From Bryobacterales bacterium (GTDB lineage: Bacteria > Acidobacteriota > Terriglobia > Bryobacterales > Bryobacteraceae): DNA of 14,298 nucleotides. Made by a program: the position numbers and the translations under genes. The DNA is taken from the NCBI GenBank assembly GCA_025462985.1, contig JAOAPP010000740.1:1-14298 (forward strand), given 5' to 3'. The notes below the pieces were generated by a model. That model saw nothing but the letters and a program-made list of their open reading frames with translations. It did not search any database and was not told the origin of the DNA. The first letter of the stretch is position 1. Every line of letters begins with the position of its first letter. Shown here piece after piece: positions 7,713 to 14,178 of this stretch.

Positions 7713-8827
7713 TACACCACCAGACCTCTTGCGGAAAGTTCAGCATGCATTTCATCGAACCGGTCGGGGGCAGTCTGCTGTTGCAGCCATTCGGCCAACT
7801 TTCGCATCCCCTTTTCAACAGTCATCGTGGGCTTGTACCCCAGAACTTTGCGCGCGTGACTGATGTCCGGGAAGCAATGCCGAATGTCTCCCACGCGATA
7901 ATTCCCGCTAATTTCCGGCTCGATTTTCTTGCCAAGCACCTTCCCCAAACGCTGAGCAACACCTTGCACCGTAACTACTTCCCCGCTTCCGATATTGAAT
8001 ATCTGATCGCTCGCCGCATCCACTTCCAAGGCCAGGCGGCACGCTTGCGCGATGTCATAGACACTCACGAAGTCGCGCAACTGCTTCCCATCCTCGAAGA
8101 TGATGGGAGCCTGGTCGTTCAGCAGCCGCGATGCGAAGATCGCAAGCACTCCGGTATACGGATTGGAAAGCGCCTGATTCGGCCCGTAAACATTGAAAAA
8201 CCGGAGCGCCACTGTTGACACTCCATAGGCTCGCCCCACCATCAGGCACATCTGCTCTTGGTCGTATTTCGAAAGCGCATACACCGAGGCGAGCGAGGGC
8301 TGCTTAGATTCGGGAGTCGCAATCGGGCGCAGCGGCAGCCCGTCCGGAGTACACATCTCCCATTCATGAGCCTTCAATTGCTCCACTGTACGGGTGGCGT
8401 TGGTATAAGGTCTGCCATCCGGAGTCTCATAAAGACCCTCCCCGTACACGCTCATGCTCGAAGCAACAATGAGCTTGCTCACCTTGTGCTTGACCAGGCG
8501 CTCGAGCAGCACCGCCGTACCCAGATTATTGACACTTGTGTATTCCGCAATCTGGTACATGCTCTGGCCGACCCCGACCAGCGCCACAAAGTGGTAAACG
8601 GCGTCGACGCCCGACAGAGCCTCGTCCAGGGCATCAGGATTCCGCGCGTCTCCGTAGATAAACTCGGCATCCGGATTGAGATAAGCGGGTCGGCGCGCCT
8701 TTTCGCCATGCACTTGCGGGATCAGGCTGTCCAAAACCCTCACCTGATACCCCCGCCGCAAGAGCTCGTCAGCTACGTGGGACCCGATAAAACCGGCGCC
8801 ACCCGTAATCAGAACCGTACCTTTCAT
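7712..8827 (-). CDS. NAD-dependent sugar epimerase/dehydratase, dTDP-L-rhamnose 4-epimerase-like (extended SDR)
   Basis: 371 residues, an extended SDR. The NAD site is TGGAGFIGSH (8-17); ASSMSVYGEG (122-131) supplies the active-site serine region and Tyr183-Ala-Leu-Ser-Lys187 the catalytic pair. RFFNVYGPNQALSNPYTGV (209-227) and FEDGKQLRDFVSVYDIA (244-260) are typical of dTDP-L-rhamnose 4-epimerases (EC 5.1.3.25) and relatives. So is the insertion around 158-172 before the catalytic Tyr. In family members I recall that insertion holds a CPxCG-like cysteine pair; here only Cys159 remains. It would interconvert nucleotide sugars for the downstream glycosyltransferases. It is the first gene of the tightly overlapping block, follows a 267-bp non-coding gap, and has AAGGA about 12 bases before the ATG. 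Substrate is a guess. Confidence 0.9.
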   Translation of the reverse strand: MKGTVLITGGAGFIGSHVADELLRRGYQVRVLDSLIPQVHGEKARRPAYLNPDAEFIYGDARNPDALDEALSGVDAVYHFVALVGVGQSMYQIAEYTSVNNLGTAVLLERLVKHKVSKLIVASSMSVYGEGLYETPDGRPYTNATRTVEQLKAHEWEMCTPDGLPLRPIATPESKQPSLASVYALSKYDQEQMCLMVGRAYGVSTVALRFFNVYGPNQALSNPYTGVLAIFASRLLNDQAPIIFEDGKQLRDFVSVYDIAQACRLALEVDAASDQIFNIGSGEVVTVQGVAQRLGKVLGKKIEPEISGNYRVGDIRHCFPDISHARKVLGYKPTMTVEKGMRKLAEWLQQQTAPDRFDEMHAELSARGLVV

Positions 8828-9094
8828 CTATCTCTGTTTCCTTTGATTTGGTGTGCATGTGGCGTAGCGCGAGGTGCTGTGGCTACGGTCTCGGAGACTG
8901 GTCGGCTTCTTGCTCCGTAAGGCGTCAAGGAGCATAACCCTATTCTTTGCATCGCTCTCTGGACCGGTGCTTGAATGTCTGCCTCATGATGAAGGTAAGA
9001 AGCTTTGTAGCTGTTCTTTGTTACTAAATACCTCAAATACTTGCGCCACTGTACCTGCGTACCATCGATGGCCCCTGTATGTCACGTACAAATA
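8828..9094 (-). other. 267-bp gap before the overlapping gene block; possible internal promoter region
   Basis: This is the only sizeable gap in the minus-strand block, between the glycosidase-like gene and the first SDR. A 70-codon frame (8824-9036) crosses it, but its composition is unlike protein and it has no homologous look. No clear rho-independent terminator was found; the only symmetric element noticed is the 10-bp palindrome CCATCGATGG at 9062-9071. No convincing -35/-10 pair was found by eye. A promoter or long leader for the seven-gene block is the natural explanation but is inferred from position only. Confidence 0.4.
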
Positions 9095-9982
9095 CTAGGA
9101 TCCGTATCTTCGAATCATGCGAACGCAAAAATCCGCGTACTCATTTGCATTCTGGGGCGGACTGGTGTGGTGCGGACGAATGCCCCGGTGCTCGGGCGTA
9201 AAGCAAAATGTCACAGTAAGATCGAAAGGCTCGAGCAGTCGCATCTGGCGATCGAACCAGTGATCTGCATCGGGGCGTTCATAGTCCGCCCAGCTTAACC
9301 CGGTCCGAAGCTTTCTCACTCCTAGCTCCCGCAGACAGGTCACCGCTGACTCCAGACGGTGATCTTCGAAATGGAACCATTGACAGATCCCGAGGTCGGG
9401 CGTGAAGTCCGCGAAATGCTTCGCCGCCAGTTTCGGCTGCCCATCTTCGCGAAACAGGCCCATGTAGAAATGCCGATAGTAGGAGGACCCCTCACTTTCG
9501 CGATGCCGGGTCGTGGCCGGCCATGCCCGAGGAAGGTCGAACAGGCTGTACCAGTAAACGTGGTCGACCTGTGGCAGCAGCAGTTCAGCCGTCCGCTTCA
9601 AACCGAACTCCTGGACTTCCTCCGCGCCGAAAGTAGAGACTCCTACCTCCGATGCCCAGATCGGCTTCGATGTCACGGCTCGGATCTCCGCCAACTTCTC
9701 AGGCCATTCGTGAATGGTCCAGTGATTCCAATCAAGCGGAAAGCCGTGGATCGCCACGACATCAACCGCGTCCAGCGCGCCCAGCCTCTGCATTCGTTCT
9801 ATAAAGGCGGGATCGATGGGTGAAATGCCTCCCAGCACTCTCGTCAGATTAGGATTCTCAGCCCGGAGGGCGGTGCCGGCAAGCTTCACCATTTCGGCGT
9901 ATTGACGCCAATCCCGATCGGTCTCAAAATCCCAATGGGACAGATTGTTCGGCTCGTTCCAAAGCATTGCGGCTTCGATCAT
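9095..9982 (-). CDS. Clan GH-A glycosidase-like protein with a circularly permuted TIM barrel
   Basis: 295 residues without a signal peptide, so presumably cytoplasmic. It begins almost directly with AMLWNEPNN (5-13): Glu10 of Asn-Glu-Pro is the clan GH-A acid/base, normally at the end of barrel strand 4. VDVVAIHGFP (73-82) and PIWASEVGVS (107-116, with candidate nucleophile Glu112 at strand 7) follow, then the barrel end FYMGLFREDGQPKLAAKHF (172-190). After this comes what is normally the N-terminus: GICQWFHFED (198-207, strand 1), VRKLRTGLSWADYERP (222-237, strand 2), TVTFCFTPEH (256-265, strand 3), ending MIRRYGS. The strand order is thus 4-5-6-7-8-1-2-3. Both catalytic acids are present, so the gene does not look dead. 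It is 72 bp downstream of the methyltransferase. Substrate unknown; a beta-xylosidase/GH39-like relationship is the best guess. Confidence 0.82.
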   Translation of the reverse strand: MIEAAMLWNEPNNLSHWDFETDRDWRQYAEMVKLAGTALRAENPNLTRVLGGISPIDPAFIERMQRLGALDAVDVVAIHGFPLDWNHWTIHEWPEKLAEIRAVTSKPIWASEVGVSTFGAEEVQEFGLKRTAELLLPQVDHVYWYSLFDLPRAWPATTRHRESEGSSYYRHFYMGLFREDGQPKLAAKHFADFTPDLGICQWFHFEDHRLESAVTCLRELGVRKLRTGLSWADYERPDADHWFDRQMRLLEPFDLTVTFCFTPEHRGIRPHHTSPPQNANEYADFCVRMIRRYGS

Positions 9983-10054
9983 ACGTTTTCTTTCAAGTCT
10001 CCAGACATACTTGCGGCAGACGGATCAGAAAATGGGGATGAGACGACTTAGCCG

Positions 10055-10828
10055 TCAGCAGGCTTCCGGAAGCGGATGCGGATTCACAGAATGGTCAACC
10101 CTGCAGACAAACACTTCGGGTTCTGGATTGGCTTCAACCGTAAACCCTGAACTGCGGAGCACGGCACCGGCGCACGCTCGGTTGGGAACCCACCAGTTAG
10201 TGCAGTCCTGCGAATAGCTGTTCTCGATGAAGTGCATCTTCGGATAACCTGGCTTGTCGAAGATCGCCGTTTCGGAAAAGGGATAGTCCTCCTCAATGGC
10301 CGGCAGGGTGCGACTGCCACGCTGCATCGATTGAAATATGAACCAATCCTTCGTGACATGGTGTCTCAACAGGTCCAGCGCCAGCAACGGGTGCCGCAGG
10401 TGGTAGAACACACCCAGAAACAGCACAACGTCGAACTGCTCACGTAGTCGCCCCACTTCGTAAACGGAAAGCTGCTCGAACGTGATATCCAAGCCGAGAA
10501 CTTCAGTCGCGAATCTCGCCTGGGCCAGATAATCTTTATCGTGATCGATTCCCACCACTCGCTTCGCGCCGCGCTGTTTCATCTGGATTGAATAAAACCC
10601 GGCATTGCATCCCACATCCAGCACCGTGAGCCCGGTCAGATCTTCCGGGATGGCATGCTGAAAATTGCGCCATTTGAAGGAAGGATAGTCACCGAGAAAA
10701 TGATCGGGAGCTGTTTGCAGACCACCTAAAGACAGGTTATGAAACCATGGACCCAATTCCGCGACTCTTCTGGCAATCTCATCGGTTGTGAAACTTCCGC
10801 TCCTCGCGCCGTTTCCTTCATCACTCAT
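10055..10828 (-). CDS. CmoB-like SAM-dependent methyltransferase of the cassette
   Basis: 257 residues from the chosen ATG. The N-terminal part has GPWFHNLSLGG (26-36) and SFKWRNFQ (50-57), which parallel the region before the SAM fold in tRNA (mo5U34) methyltransferase CmoB. The SAM domain follows: motif I LTVLDVGCNAGFYS (67-80), acidic VVGIDHD (91-97), then FDVVLFLGVFYHLRHPLLAL (132-151), also CmoB-like. The C-terminus has NWWVPNRAC (211-219), the site where CmoB has a similar aromatic/proline stretch. It looks like the family I recall as TIGR04290, uncharacterised methyltransferases in glycan-type cassettes (unchecked). Methylation of a sugar, not tRNA, is inferred from the neighbours. The frame is open 29 codons further upstream, but that would overlap the histidine phosphatase and reads unlike protein. 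It heads the minus-strand block. Confidence 0.87.
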   Translation of the reverse strand: MSDEGNGARSGSFTTDEIARRVAELGPWFHNLSLGGLQTAPDHFLGDYPSFKWRNFQHAIPEDLTGLTVLDVGCNAGFYSIQMKQRGAKRVVGIDHDKDYLAQARFATEVLGLDITFEQLSVYEVGRLREQFDVVLFLGVFYHLRHPLLALDLLRHHVTKDWFIFQSMQRGSRTLPAIEEDYPFSETAIFDKPGYPKMHFIENSYSQDCTNWWVPNRACAGAVLRSSGFTVEANPEPEVFVCRVDHSVNPHPLPEAC

Positions 10829-11426
10829 GACTCGCATTCTACTCATCCGACACGGTAACACTGACATGGTTTCCCTCAAGCTTTGCGGCAGACTGCCCGG
10901 CATTCCGCTCAACACGGAGGGACGCCAGCAGTCGCAGGCCGTAGCACGGCAATTGGGGGACCTAATGAAGCTTCACGCTGTATATTCGAGTCCGCTGCAA
11001 AGGGCCGCAGAGACGGCGGCCGCCGTTGCAGCGGCCCGGGATCTCACCGTGACGCTGGACGAGCGTCTGACAGAAATGGAGTTCGGCGAGTGGACCGGCC
11101 TCTCGTTCCAGGAGCTGGCATCTCGCGATGATTGGCATCGCTACAATCGCAATCGATCTCTCAACGCTGCTCCTGGTGGTGAATCCCTGATGCAGGTACA
11201 GGCAAGAGCCTGGGGAAGTTTGGCGGAGATCACAGCGCGGCATGACGGCGAGACCGTCGCGGTAGTAACTCATGCCGACGTGATTCGGGCATTGGTCGTC
11301 CTATTCCTTGGTATGTCGCTCGACCAGCTACTGAGACTGGAAATCGCTCCTGCATCGATCACCGAAGTAATTTTGGGCGCTGATTACCCGGTCGTCACAG
11401 GACTTAATAAAGTACTAATCTATTGA
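10827..11426 (+). CDS. Histidine phosphatase superfamily protein (CobC/phosphoglycerate mutase-like)
   Basis: 199 residues. The N-terminal LLIRHGNTD carries phospho-acceptor His9 in the RHG motif. SSPLQRAAET (54-63) provides Arg59, LTEMEFGEWTG (81-91) the likely acid Glu83, and VVTHADVIRAL (146-156) the second catalytic His149. This is the full active-site set of the branch-1 family that includes alpha-ribazole phosphatase and cofactor-dependent phosphoglycerate mutase. The substrate is probably a small phosphate ester. The start is set by the usual distance of RHG from the N-terminus; a GTG 39 bases upstream is possible. No good ribosome site precedes it. It diverges from the methyltransferase with overlapping start codons and precedes the kinase gene by 65 bp. 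A link to B12 salvage for the radical SAM enzyme is tempting but unproven. Confidence 0.88.
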   Translation: MTRILLIRHGNTDMVSLKLCGRLPGIPLNTEGRQQSQAVARQLGDLMKLHAVYSSPLQRAAETAAAVAAARDLTVTLDERLTEMEFGEWTGLSFQELASRDDWHRYNRNRSLNAAPGGESLMQVQARAWGSLAEITARHDGETVAVVTHADVIRALVVLFLGMSLDQLLRLEIAPASITEVILGADYPVVTGLNKVLIY

Positions 11427-11480
11427 CTGGCAGTTTTTCCGGGGAGAACTTCGCCCTGAGAGACTTCTTAGGATCGAGCC

Positions 11481-11485
11481 AAGGA
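11481..11485 (+). promoter_or_regulatory. Ribosome binding site supporting a TTG start
   Basis: AAGGA lies six bases before TTG at 11492 but 15 bases before the in-frame ATG at 11501. The spacing favours TTG as the kinase start. Confidence 0.4.
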
Positions 11486-11491
11486 TCTCAC

Positions 11492-13051
11492 TTGACCTCA
11501 ATGACGGACGATACCGGCCCCTCTATACGAGAGTTATTCGAACTTATGATTGCTCGCCTGAACGAGTTCGCAATCGTGCTCGCCGACCGGCAGGGCCGCT
11601 ACCTGACTTGGCACCCCGGCGTCGAGCAACTCTTTGGGTACTCAGAGCAGGAGTTCGTCGGGCAAAAGACCGACATGCTTTTGCCGAGGAATGAACAGCT
11701 CGGCGAAACAGGCCAGCAGACACTGAAGGACACATCGGAGCGAGGGCGCACCACCCGGACCCGCCCAATGCTCACTAAGAGCGGTCGGATGCTGATGGTC
11801 GAGGACGTGACGATAGCGCTGCGCTCGCCCTCCGGCGATTTACTGGGGTTCGGGAAAGTCCTTCGCGAAGTTGCGAATGAAACACATGCCCAGAACGGTC
11901 TCACCGCGCTGGCGAGAGCTCTCGATCAGTCGGCCGTGATTGTCCGCCAGTGGGATGGCACAGTGGAACATTGGACCGCGGGTTGTGAACGCCTGTACGG
12001 CTGGAGTGCGGAAGAAGCCACAGGCAAAGCGCTCCATCAACTGCTGCGCACCTCCTTTCCGTCCTCGCGTGAACACATTCAGCAACAGTTACTGCTCTCC
12101 GGCGCTTGGAAAGGTGAGTTGCAGCAGGTCAGAAAGGATGGAAGCCAGGTCGCAGTGTCCGCCGACTGGGCTCTGTTAACCGATGCGGCCGACGAGCCGT
12201 TGAGCGTCATCGAGAGTCATGCGGACATCACGGCGCGCATTGCGGTACAAGAACAGCTTGAGAGCGCAAACGCCAAGCTGCAGATCATGGCCTTGGAACT
12301 CGAACGTTCCAATCAGGAACTGGAAGAATTCGCACGCATCGCATCGCATGATCTAAGCGCTCCCATCACGAGCACGCGCTGGCTGGTCGAATTGTTAGCC
12401 AGCCGTCATGGCGCAGCGCTCGACGACTCTGGCCGCAAGTGCATAAGTCAGATTTCTCAAGGTCTGGATCGCATGGGTGAATTGGTGGAAGCGGTTTTGG
12501 CGCACGCGCGCGTTGGAACAACGGCGATCTCATCTGCGGCGCATACGCATTGCGAAGATGCGCTCAGCGTCGCAATCGATAATCTTCGAAAAGATATAGA
12601 GCTTTCCGGCGCTCAGATCCAGTATCAGTCCTTGCCTCTGGTGGAGGTGAACCCGCAAGCTCTCAGCCAGTTGTTCCAGAATCTGATCTCGAATGCAATT
12701 AAGTATCGGCGGCAGGACGTTACACCGGAAATTAGGATCGGAGCTGAATGGAAAAGCCGGATGTGGACGATCTCGGTGACGGATAACGGCCTCGGTCTGG
12801 AGCCCGAGTGGTTCAAGCGCATCTTTCAACCGATGCAGCGACGCCACGGGCTCGACGTGGCCGGGAGCGGAATTGGTCTTGCGACTTGCAGGAAGATCGT
12901 CATGCGCGTGGGCGGATCGATCTGGGTCGAATCTCAAGTTGGCGTGGGTTCGACGTTTTACTGCACGCTGCCCGGTCCGGAACCGGAAGAGGACGCAGTA
13001 GCGGCCGCAGCTTTGGACACTGCCGGATCGGAGCCGGAAGCAAGCCGCTGA
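11492..13051 (+). CDS. Soluble sensor histidine kinase with two PAS domains
   Basis: 519 residues from the TTG at 11492, chosen for its AAGGA; ATG 11501 and a TTG at 11423 overlapping the phosphatase stop are alternatives. There is no membrane segment, so it should sense a cytoplasmic signal. Order: PAS 1 at about 22-127 (LTWHPGVEQLFGYSEQEFVG), PAS 2 at about 141-247 (VEHWTAGCERLYGWSAEEAT), a coiled coil at about 250-280, HisKA with the H-box ARIASHDLSAPI (phospho-acceptor His286), and HATPase_c with N-box LFQNLISNAIKY, G1 box TDNGLGL and G2 box GSGIGLATCRKI. No receiver domain or adjacent response regulator is visible. Family knowledge: autophosphorylates and signals to a partner encoded elsewhere. 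Its 3' end runs 94 bp into the convergent gene, and the last ~27 residues (Pro/Glu/Ala-rich) lie outside the catalytic domain. Confidence 0.9.
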   Translation: MTSMTDDTGPSIRELFELMIARLNEFAIVLADRQGRYLTWHPGVEQLFGYSEQEFVGQKTDMLLPRNEQLGETGQQTLKDTSERGRTTRTRPMLTKSGRMLMVEDVTIALRSPSGDLLGFGKVLREVANETHAQNGLTALARALDQSAVIVRQWDGTVEHWTAGCERLYGWSAEEATGKALHQLLRTSFPSSREHIQQQLLLSGAWKGELQQVRKDGSQVAVSADWALLTDAADEPLSVIESHADITARIAVQEQLESANAKLQIMALELERSNQELEEFARIASHDLSAPITSTRWLVELLASRHGAALDDSGRKCISQISQGLDRMGELVEAVLAHARVGTTAISSAAHTHCEDALSVAIDNLRKDIELSGAQIQYQSLPLVEVNPQALSQLFQNLISNAIKYRRQDVTPEIRIGAEWKSRMWTISVTDNGLGLEPEWFKRIFQPMQRRHGLDVAGSGIGLATCRKIVMRVGGSIWVESQVGVGSTFYCTLPGPEPEEDAVAAAALDTAGSEPEASR

Positions 13052-14070
13052 AGCGCCGTGCGCATTTGACTGATTGGCACGTCCCACTCGCCATCGCCTT
13101 GCTGGCGATAAAGACGCATCGTCGGATACCAGGGCGAATCGGTCCGGTAAAGCATCCACCGCCAGTCTGCCTGGAACGGAAGAAGCATCCAAACTGGCAT
13201 ACCTAGCGCGCCCCCGAGGTGGGCCATCATCGTGTCGACCGTGATCAGCAGATTCATATTCGCCAACCCATCCGCAGCCGCCTGTATGCAGCCCGAGCGA
13301 TCGAACGCATCTACGATCGGGAGGTCAACCCCGGTAAGCTCCTGGCGGTTATCGCCAGCCTGGAAGCTGTAAAATTCGACGCCGGGCGTCCGGCACATAT
13401 CCGAAAGAGCAGCGAGCGGAACGCAGCGGGAAGGATTGTATCTGCTCGACGCCCAGACGAGCCCTACCCGCAGTTTCTCCTGGCCGGACCTAATATTTTG
13501 GCGGGGCGTGCCTTTCAAATAGGGAATGGGCGACGGGATTGTCTGGAGTGTCGCTCGAAAGATCCGCGGCAGTTCGAGAATCTCGATTTGCTGGTCCCAG
13601 GCGGGTTCCGGATCTCCCCAGGTTATGACATGATCCGCCAGCCCGGACTGCTGGACCAGGCGTTTCAACACGGGCTGCGTTTCAATCGTCAGGCTCGCCA
13701 CCTGCTTTCGCAGCAGCGGTGCATATCGGACAAACTGCAGAGTGTCTCCCAACCCGTGGAGGCAGCGAATCAGAACTCGTTTCCCCCGCAGGGGCTTGCG
13801 ATCCCAAAAGCGATTCACGTCAGGGCGTCCGTGCTTGTCTATCTTCTCGCTTTCCCTCCAGGCGGAGTCGAAATCGCCCAGGAGCATATGGCAGACCCAG
13901 CGGGCTCCGGAACACGAGTCGCCGTCGAAGCCTCCGGCCTCAGCTATCCTGTAAAGTTCGATCGCCTCACTGACGCGGCGCTCTTTTAAAGCGGCCTCAG
14001 CCTGTGCGAACGCCTGGTTCGCACTGAGAGTGTTGTGAGCATGAGTTCCGGAAGACGCTTTTTCCAACAT
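12958..14070 (-). CDS. TPR-containing heptosyltransferase-fold (GT9-like) protein
   Basis: 370 residues. The N-terminus (about 15-80) is helical with TPR-like pattern (FAQAEAALKERRVSEAIELY, then a second Ala/Trp-rich hairpin). After KPLRGKRVLIRCLHGLGDTL (92-111), the glycine-rich loop of ADP-heptose:LPS heptosyltransferase-like GT-B proteins, come LRVGLVWASS (200-209), and the donor-site region LLITVDTMMAHLGGALGMPV (274-293) with LLPFQADWRWM. This TPR plus GT9-like arrangement is common in proteins annotated as tetratricopeptide glycosyltransferases. It probably adds a sugar to a protein or glycan, but the activity is unknown. The last ~28 residues are Ala/Ser/Gly-rich and are encoded opposite the kinase tail. 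The start has only a weak GAGAAAAG upstream. Possibly part of the same sugar-related neighbourhood, but separately transcribed. Confidence 0.85.
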   Translation of the reverse strand: MLEKASSGTHAHNTLSANQAFAQAEAALKERRVSEAIELYRIAEAGGFDGDSCSGARWVCHMLLGDFDSAWRESEKIDKHGRPDVNRFWDRKPLRGKRVLIRCLHGLGDTLQFVRYAPLLRKQVASLTIETQPVLKRLVQQSGLADHVITWGDPEPAWDQQIEILELPRIFRATLQTIPSPIPYLKGTPRQNIRSGQEKLRVGLVWASSRYNPSRCVPLAALSDMCRTPGVEFYSFQAGDNRQELTGVDLPIVDAFDRSGCIQAAADGLANMNLLITVDTMMAHLGGALGMPVWMLLPFQADWRWMLYRTDSPWYPTMRLYRQQGDGEWDVPISQMRTALQRLASGSDPAVSKAAAATASSSGSGPGSVQ

Positions 14071-14178
14071 AGGGGCTTTTCTCGGGCTGGTAGATATGAT
14101 GACAAAAAACGGGTTTCGCTGCCAGGCATATCTCTCTAAATTAATTTCTGGCCGCCCTAATTTCTCGGAGCCCCCGCT
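14071..14178. other. Divergent intergenic region with a weak promoter candidate and an AT-rich palindrome
   Basis: This 108-bp region separates the leftward TPR/GT9-like gene from the rightward EamA gene. On the plus strand TTTCGC (14114-14119) and TAAATT (14137-14142) are 17 bp apart and 37 bp from the TTG, a weak sigma70-like candidate with only 3 and 4 consensus bases. AAATTAATTT at 14138-14147 is a perfect 10-bp palindrome overlapping that -10 and could be an operator or chance AT-rich DNA. No leftward promoter was convincing. Confidence 0.25.
14167..14170 (+). promoter_or_regulatory. Ribosome binding site fixing the EamA TTG start
   Basis: GGAG sits eight bases before TTG at 14179, the only start that gives the expected N-W-x-F-W opening of the transporter. 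Confidence 0.5.

Noticed and set aside
8824..9036. A 70-codon minus-strand frame overlapping the first SDR start
   Set aside because: Low-complexity, basic composition without recognisable motif or good ribosome site; treated as non-coding leader.
9095..9982. Reading the glycosidase-like gene as a 5'-truncated pseudogene
   Set aside because: The missing N-terminal barrel strands are present at the C-terminus and both catalytic acids remain, which fits permutation better than decay.
9983..10054. Possible hairpin between the methyltransferase stop and the glycosidase start
   Set aside because: Only a very short imperfect inverted repeat without a following T-run; not a credible terminator.
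10829..10915. 29-codon N-terminal extension of the methyltransferase
   Set aside because: It would run opposite the phosphatase active-site segment and contains no conserved residues; the shorter start keeps the family N-terminus.
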